Assembly: GCA_963719875.1 (NCBI GenBank)
Contig: CAVRDJ010000001.1
Location: 558,001-622,000 of the forward strand
Source: Palsa-360 sp963719875
GTDB lineage: Bacteria; Acidobacteriota; Terriglobia; Acidiferrales; UBA7541
Direction of reading: 5' to 3'
Length of the DNA stretch: 64,000 nt
The position numbers and the translations under genes are program-made. The notes below the pieces were generated by a model, which ran no database searches, was not told where the DNA came from, and worked only from the letters and a program-made list of their open reading frames with translations. Of the stretch, positions 1 through 8,281 are shown one piece after another. Each line of letters begins with the position of its first letter. Position 1 is the stretch's first letter.

Positions 1-1
1 C

Positions 2-1015
2 CTGTCCTCCGTCCCGACCTTCGCCATCATGTCCGGCGAGCGCGCCCGCGCGGAATTTGCCCGCAAAACCTACGATCTTCCGGTCCACCAGGGGCTTGCT
101 GAAGACTTGCTCGACAAGCTGGTCAACGCCGACTTCGACATGGCGTATTCGCAGGACGCTGTTCTCGGCCATGCGTTCGCGGCGGTGTATGAATGGATCA
201 TCGAAGACCGGAAAATTCCGGTCGTTCCGATTTTCGTGAACGCCTACCTGCCGCCCTTGCCAACTGCGCGGCGCTGTGAACAACTTGGGAAAGCCATCGC
301 CAAAGTGATTGCCGGCCGGCCGGAGCGAGTGGCGGTGATCGCGAGCGGCGGAATGTCTCATTTCCCCGGCACGTGGAAATATCCGCAGCCCGATTTTCAG
401 TTCGATTACTGGGCCATCGCCCAGATGGAAAAGGGCAACCACGAGGCGCTGTTGAGTCTTACTTCAGAACAACTTGACGTAGTGGGGAACACAGAGATGT
501 TGTCCTGGATGATCATGTTCGGAATGATTGGGGACCAGCCCGGCGAACTCATTACCTACCAGCCTACTTGGCACCACGGCCACGCGGTGATGCGATTCCT
601 GCCGGATAAAAGAACCGGAAAACTTTCAGAGGAAGGGACCAAAGGGCCGGCCACGTACAAATTCAAGGGCTCGGAGGGATACGAGTTCTACAAGCATCCT
701 TCGCCATCGGCGTACAAGCTGAACAAAATTCTCTACGATTTGCGCTTCAAGCCGAGTCTGCGTGTGCGCCTGATCAACGACATTCCGTCGGTGGCTGCCG
801 AGTACGGTTTGCCGGTGGAGGAATCGAAAGTCCTGGAGACTTTGCAGGATGAGGACATCGAGAAATTCCGCAACGGAACGGTTCACCCCCTGGTGAAAGC
901 GGGGGCGCATCCGCTCGGCATGTGGATGAGCGTGATCATATTCCATGCCGAGTTGCGCAGGCTGCGCGCGGCGGCCGCCAAAGGCGAGGCTGAAAAGACA
1001 AGCGTGACGCAATAG
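2..1015 (+). CDS. Class III extradiol ring-cleavage dioxygenase, fused LigB-LigA type (5' partial)
   Basis: Probable Fe(II) dioxygenase of the protocatechuate 4,5-/gallate dioxygenase (LigB) superfamily, which opens catechol-type rings in the cytoplasm. The frame is open to the left edge, so the N-terminus with the first metal-binding histidines lies outside the window; the ATG at 29 is probably internal. Visible parts are a LigB-like core with the segment VAVIASGGMSH and a C-terminal helical stretch of about 100 residues (YKLNKILYDL, then NGTVHPLVKAGAHP) resembling the LigA subunit. The two subunits of LigAB would therefore be fused, as in gallate dioxygenases. The tannase at 16.8 kb would release gallate, so gallate is an attractive but unproven substrate. 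The family is fairly sure, the substrate is not. Confidence 0.8.
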   Translation: MSSVPTFAIMSGERARAEFARKTYDLPVHQGLAEDLLDKLVNADFDMAYSQDAVLGHAFAAVYEWIIEDRKIPVVPIFVNAYLPPLPTARRCEQLGKAIAKVIAGRPERVAVIASGGMSHFPGTWKYPQPDFQFDYWAIAQMEKGNHEALLSLTSEQLDVVGNTEMLSWMIMFGMIGDQPGELITYQPTWHHGHAVMRFLPDKRTGKLSEEGTKGPATYKFKGSEGYEFYKHPSPSAYKLNKILYDLRFKPSLRVRLINDIPSVAAEYGLPVEESKVLETLQDEDIEKFRNGTVHPLVKAGAHPLGMWMSVIIFHAELRRLRAAAAKGEAEKTSVTQ

Positions 1016-1023
1016 AAGAACTG

Positions 1024-1095
1024 GTAGCGCAGGCTTCAGCCTGTGGGGTTTAGTCCTTGCACCTACCAACCCCCGCAGGCTGAAGCCTACGCTAC
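1024..1095. repeat. Family A REP-like palindrome, copy 1
   Basis: Imperfect inverted repeat of about 72 bp beginning GTAGCGCAGGCTTCAGCCTG and closing with the complementary arm ending GCCTACGCTAC. It lies between the dioxygenase and the alcohol dehydrogenase and can fold into one long hairpin. The same element recurs near 2.2, 37.9, 46.6, 50.6 and 53.1 kb. Confidence 0.9.
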
Positions 1096-1146
1096 TTGTC
1101 CTGCCATCCAGTTTTCTCATCACATTCACATTATTCCGGAGGAATC

Positions 1147-2169
1147 ATGTCCAAGATGCGCGCCGTTCAAGTCCCGAACGCCAAGGGACCCTTTCAACTG
1201 GTGGAGCGGGAAGTCCCGCAGCCCAGGGCAGGAGCGGTGCGAATCAAGGTGCAAGCCTGCGGCATCTGCCACAGCGATGAATACGCCAAAGAGGGTTCGC
1301 GGCCGGGCATTACGTACCCGCGCATTCCGGGACACGAAATCGCCGGCGTGATCGACGCCGTCGGCCCAGGTGTTCTCGGCTGGGAAGTAGGGCAGCGCGT
1401 CGGAGTAGGCTGGCATGGCGGGCATTGCGGCTACTGCAATTCCTGCCGCCGCGGCGATTTTGTGACGTGCAGCAAAGGGAGGCAGATCACAGGTCTCACT
1501 TGCGACGGAGGCTACGCCGATTTCATGCTCATTTCCGCCGCGGCGCCAGCCCCGATTCCCGACGAGATTTCCGCAACGGATGCGGCTCCGCTGCTTTGCG
1601 CCGGCGTCACCACGTTCAATTCTTTGCGGAATAGCGGTGCGCGGCCGGGCGACACCGTAGCCATCCTCGGCCTTGGAGGGCTCGGCCATTTGGGCGTTCA
1701 GTTTGCGGCCCAGATGGGTTTTGAAACTGTCGCCATCGCGCGTGGAAAAGAGAAAGAACTGTTTGCAAAGAAGCTCGGCGCAAAGCATTACCTTGATAGC
1801 GAGTCCCAAAATGTCGCCGCTGAACTCGAAAAACTGGGCGGAGCCAAGGTCATTCTTTCCACGGTTACCAGCGGAAAAGCAGTGAACGCGGTCCTGGGCG
1901 GCATGGGAATCAACGGCAAAACAATCCTCGTTGGCAACCCCGATCAGCCGCTTGAAATTACCGGACGCCTTCTGATTGCCGGGCGCCGTTCGATCAGCGG
2001 CTGGCCCTCCGGCTCACCGATTGATTCCCAGGACACGCTCGCCTTCTGCGCCCTCACCGGCGTGCGACCCATGACCGAAGTGTATCCACTCGAACGCGCG
2101 CCCGAGGCCTACGAACGAATGTTGAGCGGGAAGGCGAGATTCCGCGTCGTGTTGGCCACCGGTATCTAG
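1147..2169 (+). CDS. Zinc-dependent alcohol dehydrogenase (MDR family)
   Basis: NAD(P)-dependent medium-chain dehydrogenase of 340 aa oxidising alcohols or reducing aldehydes in the cytoplasm. The start is the ATG at 1147 with GGAGGA just upstream; an upstream in-frame start would lie inside the repeat and is unlikely. Catalytic-zinc ligands are Cys38 (CGICHSD), His63-Glu64 (PGHE) and Cys151. The structural-zinc cluster is complete: Cys94, Cys97, Cys100 and Cys108. The Rossmann glycine motif GLGGLGHLG is at about 175-183. It resembles AdhA/AdhP-type enzymes. It follows the dioxygenase with only a repeat between them, so a role in aromatic aldehyde/alcohol turnover is possible but not shown. 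Confidence 0.9.
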   Translation: MSKMRAVQVPNAKGPFQLVEREVPQPRAGAVRIKVQACGICHSDEYAKEGSRPGITYPRIPGHEIAGVIDAVGPGVLGWEVGQRVGVGWHGGHCGYCNSCRRGDFVTCSKGRQITGLTCDGGYADFMLISAAAPAPIPDEISATDAAPLLCAGVTTFNSLRNSGARPGDTVAILGLGGLGHLGVQFAAQMGFETVAIARGKEKELFAKKLGAKHYLDSESQNVAAELEKLGGAKVILSTVTSGKAVNAVLGGMGINGKTILVGNPDQPLEITGRLLIAGRRSISGWPSGSPIDSQDTLAFCALTGVRPMTEVYPLERAPEAYERMLSGKARFRVVLATGI

Positions 2170-2240
2170 TAGCGCGGGCTTCAGCCTGCGGGGTTTGGTC
2201 CTTGCAAGGACTAACCCCCGCAAGCTGAAGCTTGCGCCAC
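2169..2240. repeat. Family A REP-like palindrome, copy 2
   Basis: Inverted repeat whose first base is the G of the alcohol dehydrogenase TAG stop. Its centre contains a perfect palindrome, GTCCTTGCAAGGAC. The right arm (AAGCTGAAGCTTGCGCCAC) has drifted from copy 1. It may act as a transcription terminator or mRNA-stabilising stem for the upstream gene. Confidence 0.9.
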
Positions 2241-2295
2241 AACCCCCCGAATTCAATTCAATGCACGTGTGTCACGATTAGTGACAACTCCCGGA

Positions 2296-2331
2296 TGGAC
2301 TGTAGCCCTCTGGAGTCTTATACTCTTGCCG
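2296..2331 (+). promoter_or_regulatory. Sigma70-like promoter giving a leaderless recQ transcript
   Basis: TGGACT (2296-2301), a 17-nt spacer, TATACT (2319-2324), and then only six bases before an in-frame GTG at 2331. Initiation at the usual distance would start the mRNA on the GTG itself, so the message would be leaderless. No convincing Shine-Dalgarno is present, which fits. Confidence 0.5.
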
Positions 2332-4265
2332 TGAATTCCGAGCCTGATCTGCTGACACCCTTGCGCCGCTACTGGGGGTACGACGCGTTTCGCCCCTTGC
2401 AGGAACGCATTGTGCGTAGCCTGCTCGCGGCCCGCGACACTTGCGTCGTCATGCCCACGGGAGGCGGGAAATCCCTCTGCTATCAGTTGCCCGCCGCGAT
2501 GTCAGTGGACAAAACCGTCATCGTCATTTCTCCTTTGATCGCGCTGATGGAGGATCAGGTCGCGCAGCTCGGCCAAATGGGAATTCCTGCGGCGCTGCTC
2601 AATAGTTCGATTACCCCGGGGCAGCAGGGTCGAGTGATCGACAAGGCCCGCGCGGGTGGTTATCGCCTCCTGTATCTTTCGCCCGAGCGCCTGGTGCGTG
2701 AGGACACGTTCGTCTGGCTGGGCGGCGTTCCCGTACTATTCTTCGCGATTGACGAAGCGCACTGCATTTCGGAATGGGGCCACGAATTCCGCCCGGAATA
2801 CCGCCAGCTCAGCCGCCTGCGCGTTCATTTTCCGGACCGCGCCATCGCGGCGTTCACCGCGAGCGCCACGCAACGCGTGCGTCATGACATCATCCGGCAG
2901 CTTGAATTGCGCCAGCCGGACAAATATATTGCCAGCTTCCATCGCCCCAATTTGCGTTACGTCGTGCGGGCCTGCACCGCAAGCACTCAGACAGAACTCC
3001 TTCTGCGTGCGGTGAGAAGCTACGAGACCGGGCACATCATCGTCTATGCGCCGACGATCGCGACGGTCGAGTCCACGGTGGACCTTCTGGAGGAAAATGG
3101 AATTCCCTCCATCGGCTATCACGGCCAGATGAACGCCGCCGACCGGAGGCGCAATCAGGAGCGGTGGATGGCGGACGAAGTCCGCGTGATGGTCGGTACG
3201 ATCGCGTTCGGGCTGGGCATCAACAAAGCCGCCGTGCGCGCCGTGATCCATCTCTCGCTGCCGAAATCCATCGAGCAGTTCTACCAGGAGGCGGGGCGCG
3301 CCGGGCGTGACGGCCTTCCGGCGGATTGCGTCATGCTCTGGCAGAAGAAAGATGCGGGTTTGCACGCGTACTTTATCGGCCAGATCATTGATCCGGAAGA
3401 AAAAGAACGCGCCTGGCAGCGCTATCACGAAATTCGGAGTTTCGTTGAGTCGAATATCTGCCGCCACCGGCGCATCTGCGGACATTTTGGCGAGAATAAG
3501 AAGTGGGCCCCTTGCGGGGCCTGCGATGTCTGCGCGTACGAACCTGCCTGGCTGTCCGCGCCAGTGGAGGAATCCCCTTCCCAGCGGAAGCGCTCCAAGT
3601 CGCGAACCATCGCACCAGTGTTACAACCGGTGAAGCGTCCGCTGGAAAGGCCGGAGCCCGCGCCATTGCGGGTGCAAGAGGCATTGGGGGTGAACCCCGA
3701 TTTGCGTGAGTTCTTGCGGGAGTGGAGAAGGGAAACCGCGAACGGGCAAAATGTTCCAGCCTACGTCGTGATGCACGACACGACTCTCGACGAGATCTGC
3801 CGCGTTCTCCCAGGCTCGATTGGAGGCCTTTTGCAAATCACGGGCATCGGCGAACGCAAAGCCGAATTGTACGGCCGACAAATTCTCGCCGCGCTGAAAC
3901 GATTTCGCGACGGAGCCCGTGCAGTCGTTCCAGACAAGAAAATCACGCCAAGCGAAGAGACAATCTCGTTGATTAAGGAAGGCAAGTCCCTGGATGAAAT
4001 CGCCGCGATTCGCGGACGAAGGCGCTCGACCATCATCAGCATGGTTTCTGATCTTGTGGAGCGCGGGTTAGTGGAGTTTCAACACGCTTGGGTCGAGCAA
4101 GATAGGCAAAGAGAGATTGAAGCCGCCACTGCCAATCTAGGATTGGAAAGAATCACGCCGGTCAAGGAAGCCCTGCCGCCGGATTATAGCTTCGATGAAA
4201 TTCGTCTAGTCGTTGCCAAACTGCGCCATCGCCGCGGCGGCCAATCCATGGCTGCGGCGACGTGA
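2331..4265 (+). CDS. recQ: ATP-dependent DNA helicase RecQ
   Basis: 3'-5' superfamily 2 DNA helicase for recombination and replication-fork repair. With the GTG at 2331 it is 644 aa; ATG 2295 and TTG 2232 are in-frame alternatives, the latter inside the repeat. Order: Walker A MPTGGGKS near residue 41, DEAH box at 141-144 within DEAHCISEWGH, helicase C domain with the arginine-rich QEAGRAGRDG motif, RQC zinc site (CRHRRICGHF and CGACDVC), an HRDC domain with an ITGIGERKAELYG hairpin, and a C-terminal helix-turn-helix (KSLDEIAAIRGRRRSTI), an HTH_40-like extension found in many bacterial RecQ proteins. All key residues are present. It is convergent with the MFS gene, 22 bp from its stop. Confidence 0.95.
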   Translation: MNSEPDLLTPLRRYWGYDAFRPLQERIVRSLLAARDTCVVMPTGGGKSLCYQLPAAMSVDKTVIVISPLIALMEDQVAQLGQMGIPAALLNSSITPGQQGRVIDKARAGGYRLLYLSPERLVREDTFVWLGGVPVLFFAIDEAHCISEWGHEFRPEYRQLSRLRVHFPDRAIAAFTASATQRVRHDIIRQLELRQPDKYIASFHRPNLRYVVRACTASTQTELLLRAVRSYETGHIIVYAPTIATVESTVDLLEENGIPSIGYHGQMNAADRRRNQERWMADEVRVMVGTIAFGLGINKAAVRAVIHLSLPKSIEQFYQEAGRAGRDGLPADCVMLWQKKDAGLHAYFIGQIIDPEEKERAWQRYHEIRSFVESNICRHRRICGHFGENKKWAPCGACDVCAYEPAWLSAPVEESPSQRKRSKSRTIAPVLQPVKRPLERPEPAPLRVQEALGVNPDLREFLREWRRETANGQNVPAYVVMHDTTLDEICRVLPGSIGGLLQITGIGERKAELYGRQILAALKRFRDGARAVVPDKKITPSEETISLIKEGKSLDEIAAIRGRRRSTIISMVSDLVERGLVEFQHAWVEQDRQREIEAATANLGLERITPVKEALPPDYSFDEIRLVVAKLRHRRGGQSMAAAT

Positions 4266-4287
4266 TTTGACGCCCGGGGAAGCGGAA

Positions 4288-5532
4288 TCAGGCTCGGGAG
4301 GGCGCGAGCGCCGCCGGGCGAGGTTCGTCTATCTCCAGAGTGACCATTTCGAGATCGCCCATCATCCGGTGAATGATGAACCACGCGATGATGTAAAAGC
4401 AGCTCATGCCCATTAACACCGGAACGTAACCAACATGCGGAATCACAGTTCCGGGAATGATTCCCGAAAAGAGCGCGCCGCCCAGTCCTCCAAGACACAC
4501 CCCGAATCCGTTGGCGCTGCCCACGGCTTGCGAGGGGAAAACGTCGGCGGGCGAGATAAATAGATTTGTCATCCAGGCCTGATGAGCAGCAGTGGCCAGG
4601 CCAAAAAGCAAAACCGCGAATCGCGCGTCTTGAACCACGACGCCCAGTGTGCACGCCGGCATGATAATGGCGCAAAACAGCATCGTCATCTTGCGCGCCT
4701 TGCCGGCAGTCCATCCGCGCTTCATCAGGTAACCTGAGACAACGCCTCCCATCACCGCGCCAACCGCCGAAATGCTGTACACGATCATCAGCGCCGTGCC
4801 GCGCTGCGAAGGCGTAAAATGGCGCACGTCCGTCAGGTACGTCGGCAGCCAGAACAAATAAAACCACCACACCGGATCGGTGAGGAATTTCGCGAGGCCG
4901 TAGCCCCAGGCCTGCTTATACTTCATCACCGCAATGATGGAGAGCTTTGCGCCCGGTGTCGTTGGCGCGCCGACTTGCTTTGGCAGGCGATAGGTCAGGA
5001 ACCAAAAAGGCAGCCAGAGAAATCCGAGCCCGCCCATGATGGCGAAGCACGCCCGCCATCCCAGCGTCAACGCGATGAAGATGAATAGCGGCGGCCCGAA
5101 TATATTGGCCAGATTTGTGCCTGAGTTCACGATTCCCATGGCCGTGGCGCGTTCGTCGGGAGGGAACCATTCCGCGGCTGCTTTGCTGCAAGCGGGGAAA
5201 TTCGCGGATTCCCCGAAGCCCAGCACTCCTCGGTACACGCCGAATTGCAGAACGCTGCCCGCGAACGCGTTGAGCGTGGCCGCGAGGAACCATACCGTCG
5301 CGGCAATGCCGTAACCGATTCGTGTGCCAAGGCGATCCAGAATGTAGCCGCCGAGGAGCGATCCAAAAGCATATGTGAGCTGGAAAACAAACTGAATCCA
5401 GCCATAAACCTGCAAACCGAAGTGGAACTGGTCGCGGATCTCCGGAAGGATCACGCCGAGAATCGCGCGGTCCAAATAGTTGATGGTGGTCGCAAAAAAT
5501 AAGAGGCTGACAATCACCCAGCGCATGCGCAT
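4288..5532 (-). CDS. MFS transporter, ACS (anion:cation symporter) family, ExuT-like
   Basis: Twelve-helix inner-membrane symporter of 414 aa. The N-terminus (RWVIVSLLF then INYLDRAIL) and the loop KAAAEWFPPDERATAMGI are hallmarks of the hexuronate/galactonate/phthalate branch of the MFS, which usually takes up organic acid anions with protons. The start ATG is at 5532, with a second in-frame ATG two codons later. It is divergent from the exported gene at 5.7 kb, and a perfect FNR-type box lies 71 bp upstream. Substrate cannot be read from sequence; a sugar acid or aromatic acid would fit. Confidence 0.85.
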   Translation of the reverse strand: MRMRWVIVSLLFFATTINYLDRAILGVILPEIRDQFHFGLQVYGWIQFVFQLTYAFGSLLGGYILDRLGTRIGYGIAATVWFLAATLNAFAGSVLQFGVYRGVLGFGESANFPACSKAAAEWFPPDERATAMGIVNSGTNLANIFGPPLFIFIALTLGWRACFAIMGGLGFLWLPFWFLTYRLPKQVGAPTTPGAKLSIIAVMKYKQAWGYGLAKFLTDPVWWFYLFWLPTYLTDVRHFTPSQRGTALMIVYSISAVGAVMGGVVSGYLMKRGWTAGKARKMTMLFCAIIMPACTLGVVVQDARFAVLLFGLATAAHQAWMTNLFISPADVFPSQAVGSANGFGVCLGGLGGALFSGIIPGTVIPHVGYVPVLMGMSCFYIIAWFIIHRMMGDLEMVTLEIDEPRPAALAPSRA

Positions 5533-5602
5533 TTAGCTACTATGATACTTCATGTTTCCGCGAGCATGGCTCGTAATTTCGCGAATCTGGTGATAAGTTG
5601 AC

Positions 5603-5616
5603 TTGATTAGGATCAA
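5603..5616. promoter_or_regulatory. FNR/CRP-family operator TTGAT-N4-ATCAA
   Basis: TTGATTAGGATCAA matches the canonical FNR/Anr half-sites exactly, and symmetry extends one further base pair on each side (C..G). It lies in the divergent region between the MFS gene (start 5532) and the exported gene (start about 5683), so it could control either or both. It suggests oxygen- or redox-responsive expression; no FNR-type regulator is encoded in this window. Confidence 0.6.
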
Positions 5617-5682
5617 GAAAGGCGCCAGATTCGTATGTTTTGCGGCGATGTTGTGACCTGAATTTTGGATGGACATCCGAGG

Positions 5683-6414
5683 GTGAAACTGCGTGGCCGG
5701 TGGATTCGAACAAGCCTCACTTTGATGGCCGCTGTTGTGTTTGCGATGTCCGCATTCGCGCAGGCGGCTCCGATTCGCAGCATCCCGAGAGCGCCAGCGG
5801 GATTTTCTCCGCGAGACTTGACCGGCGTTTGGATGGAACGCCAAAACACAACCGCATTTACCGCCGAAGAGCCTCCTTTCATGCCCTGGGCGGAAGAGAA
5901 ATACAAGAGCGCGAAGCCCGGATATGGGCCGCGTGCCACTCCGGATTCGGAGGACCCGATCCTGAACTGTCTGCCTCCGGGTGTGCCGAGAATCATGCTG
6001 ATTCCGTTTCCCATGCAGGTGATCCAGATCCCCGGCGAGGTGATCCTGCTGTTCGAATACGATCACTACATCCGCCACATTTACCTGGATCGGCGCGAAC
6101 ACCCGAAGGAATTGGATTTGTCCTGGATGGGAGACTCCATCGGCTGGTGGGAGGGAAATACTCTCGTCGTGGACACCGCCGGTTTGAACGACAAGACGTG
6201 GCTTGACCAGGTGGGGCACCCCCATTCCGACGCTTTGCACGTCGTGGAGCACATCCGGCGTATCGATCGTGACACGCTTCAGGACGACCTCACAATCGAC
6301 GATCCGAAAGCGTACAAGAAACCCTGGACCGGCCAGCAAATCTTCAAGCGAAGGCCCACCTGGCATCTGCTGGAATATGTTTGTACTGATGACGAGACAG
6401 GCGCAAGGAAGTAA
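5683..6414 (+). CDS. Exported protein of the DLTGVW/GHPH family (copy 1)
   Basis: Exported protein of unknown function, 243 aa from the GTG at 5683; a TTG at 5665 is an alternative. The GTG start gives a clean signal peptide ending AMSAFAQA. The mature part carries DLTGVW, MPWAEEKYK, CLPPGVPR, a WMGDSIGWWEG-NTLVVDT block, a histidine cluster VGHPHSDALHVVEHIRR and DDPKAYKKPW. The paralogue at 18.8 kb shares the same blocks in the same order, so the blocks define a family. Histidines and the WEG/DLTGVW framing suggest a small beta-barrel that may bind metal or ligand, but that is inference. It heads a plus-strand run leading to the sensor kinase and DUF6152 genes. Confidence 0.75.
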   Translation: MKLRGRWIRTSLTLMAAVVFAMSAFAQAAPIRSIPRAPAGFSPRDLTGVWMERQNTTAFTAEEPPFMPWAEEKYKSAKPGYGPRATPDSEDPILNCLPPGVPRIMLIPFPMQVIQIPGEVILLFEYDHYIRHIYLDRREHPKELDLSWMGDSIGWWEGNTLVVDTAGLNDKTWLDQVGHPHSDALHVVEHIRRIDRDTLQDDLTIDDPKAYKKPWTGQQIFKRRPTWHLLEYVCTDDETGARK

Positions 6415-6476
6415 GGAATGTGGCCGCTCCTGGGCTGGCCCACGATGGTCATGAATCTGCCCGTCACTGGAACGCT

Positions 6477-8240
6477 ATGATTTGGCAAAAAAGATTCGGC
6501 GCGGAGTTGATCGCGATCCTGGTGATGATCGCGGTCGTTTCCGTCCTGGGCGTCTATCAATATCGGTGGACGGAAGAAATCAGTAGAACGGAGCAAGCGC
6601 GGCTGAGGAATTCGCTGGCGGCGAGCGTCAAGAATTTTGACCAGGAATTTTCGTACGACCTTCAGCAACTTTGTGAGAGTTTCGAGCTCGATCCCGAAGC
6701 GGAGACCTCCGCCATCGAAAGCCACGTGGCGCGGCAACAAGCGAGTTGGACCAGAACGAGCACCCACGCGGAATTTGTCATCGATTTGCATATCTGGAAG
6801 ACGGGCAACTCCAACGCGGCGGGTCTGGAATCCTTCGATCCGAGTGACAAGCGCTTTCACGATGCAAACTGGCCGCCGGAACTGGAATCCCTGCGCCGTT
6901 TCTTGACCGAGCGCGGCGAATTCTTTTCTTCGGCAGTCGGTGACCGCGAAGCTGTCTACTATCCGTGGACGTTCTTCGCGGACGCGCCCGCTCTCTTTCG
7001 CCCGATCTTTCAAATTGTGCCCGGTGGGCGCGACTCGAGTCCGGGGGTTCGCACGACTGGTGTACTCATCGTCGCGTTGAACCGGGAATATCTCGAGCGG
7101 GAATATCTTCCCGACCTCGTTGACCGGCATTTTGGCGCTTCCGGTCAAAGGAGTTTTGTCGTGTCCATTCGGACAGCCAAGGCGCCCTTCCAGACGATTT
7201 ATCTTTCGGATGCAAGATCGTCCATCGCGACTTCTTCAACCGATGCGTCCGTCAATCTGTTTGATCTGGTCGGAGAGGAAGCGCGAAGGCGAGGGCACCC
7301 GCCGTTGCAGGCGAGCGCTCCGGGTGAGCAATGGCTGCTGGTCGCTCAGCATCCCGCCGGATCGTTGGAGGAAGCCGTTTCGTCGTGGAGGCGCCGCAAC
7401 CTCGCTATCAGTCTGGGCTTGCTCGCGATTCTCGCCGGAAGCATGGCGCTCATTTTTTCCGGGGCGCGCCGCTCCAAGGCGCTTGCCAAGATGCAGATGG
7501 AGTTCGTTGCCGGCGTGTCCCATGAATTGTGCACTCCCTTGGCGGTCATTAATACCGCGGCGGAAAATCTGGCGGACGGGGTAGTCGAAAACGCCGAGCA
7601 GATGCAGGAATACGGTGGCCTGATTCGCGGACAAGGGCGCCGACTCGAGCGTTTGGTGGATGAGGTTTTGCTCTTTACCGCGGGCCGATTCGGCCTGTCG
7701 GGCTACGAGCTGGAGCCAGTCGAGGTTGCTCCGATCGTCTCTCAGGGCTTGTCCACGTCCGAGGCCAATCTGCAGGATGCGGGATTCACAGTAGCGAAAC
7801 AGATCGACGACAAGCTGCCTCCCATCGTGGTCGATCCGTCTGCGGCCATCACCTGCATCGAAAATTTAGTGAGCAACGCGATGAAATATTCGAATTCAAG
7901 CAAGTGGATCGCGATCCGGGCTTACGAGGCATCGGCCAATTCGAAATCAGAAGTGCGAATCTGTGTGGAAGACAAAGGAATCGGAATTTCTTCCGCGGAC
8001 CTTGCTCATATTTTCGAGCCCTTTTATCGAGTCCAGTCCGTCCGGGACGATCAGATTCGTGGTGTGGGCCTTGGCCTCTATCTCGTCCAGCGGATGATGG
8101 AGGATATGGGCGGCCGAGTGAGTGTCACAAGTAAGCTTGGCCGCGGCACCGAAGTGGTCCTGCATTTTCCAGTGGCAGATTTGGCGGACCAGTCGGAAAG
8201 AATTGGCGCGCAGCGAAAGGATTCAAAATTTCAAATTTGA
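6477..8240 (+). CDS. Membrane sensor histidine kinase
   Basis: Two-component sensor of 587 aa. ATG 6477 is preferred over GTG 6420 because it puts a transmembrane helix (residues about 9-26) at the N-terminus and has GGAA upstream. A large extracytoplasmic sensor region follows, then a second helix at about 308-327, a HisKA domain with the phospho-acceptor in SHELCTPL (about residue 348), and a HATPase domain with N box ENLVSNAMKY, G1 DKGIGIS and G2 GVGLGLYL. The H box has Cys where Arg is usual. The last residues and stop codon lie in an AT-rich palindrome, so the tail is probably replaced by a repeat. It precedes the response regulator by 41 bp, surely its partner. Confidence 0.93.
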   Translation: MIWQKRFGAELIAILVMIAVVSVLGVYQYRWTEEISRTEQARLRNSLAASVKNFDQEFSYDLQQLCESFELDPEAETSAIESHVARQQASWTRTSTHAEFVIDLHIWKTGNSNAAGLESFDPSDKRFHDANWPPELESLRRFLTERGEFFSSAVGDREAVYYPWTFFADAPALFRPIFQIVPGGRDSSPGVRTTGVLIVALNREYLEREYLPDLVDRHFGASGQRSFVVSIRTAKAPFQTIYLSDARSSIATSSTDASVNLFDLVGEEARRRGHPPLQASAPGEQWLLVAQHPAGSLEEAVSSWRRRNLAISLGLLAILAGSMALIFSGARRSKALAKMQMEFVAGVSHELCTPLAVINTAAENLADGVVENAEQMQEYGGLIRGQGRRLERLVDEVLLFTAGRFGLSGYELEPVEVAPIVSQGLSTSEANLQDAGFTVAKQIDDKLPPIVVDPSAAITCIENLVSNAMKYSNSSKWIAIRAYEASANSKSEVRICVEDKGIGISSADLAHIFEPFYRVQSVRDDQIRGVGLGLYLVQRMMEDMGGRVSVTSKLGRGTEVVLHFPVADLADQSERIGAQRKDSKFQI

Positions 8241-8255
8241 GATTTGAAATTTTGA
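8223..8255. repeat. AT-rich perfect palindrome (family E)
   Basis: Fourteen-base-pair arms around the loop TTGAG, with core AAAATTTCAAAT / ATTTGAAATTTT. The kinase TGA stop (8238-8240) is in the loop. Related AAATTTCAAAT/ATCTCAAATTT palindromes occur at 48.5, 48.7 and 52.2 kb, so this is a dispersed repeat rather than a local operator. Confidence 0.85.
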
Positions 8256-8281
8256 CTTATCGGAACGAGCAAAAAATTAAC

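Noticed and set aside
8223..8255. Perfect AT-rich palindrome considered as the response regulator's operator
   Set aside because: Similar palindromes occur at 48.5 and 52.2 kb away from regulators, so it is a dispersed repeat.
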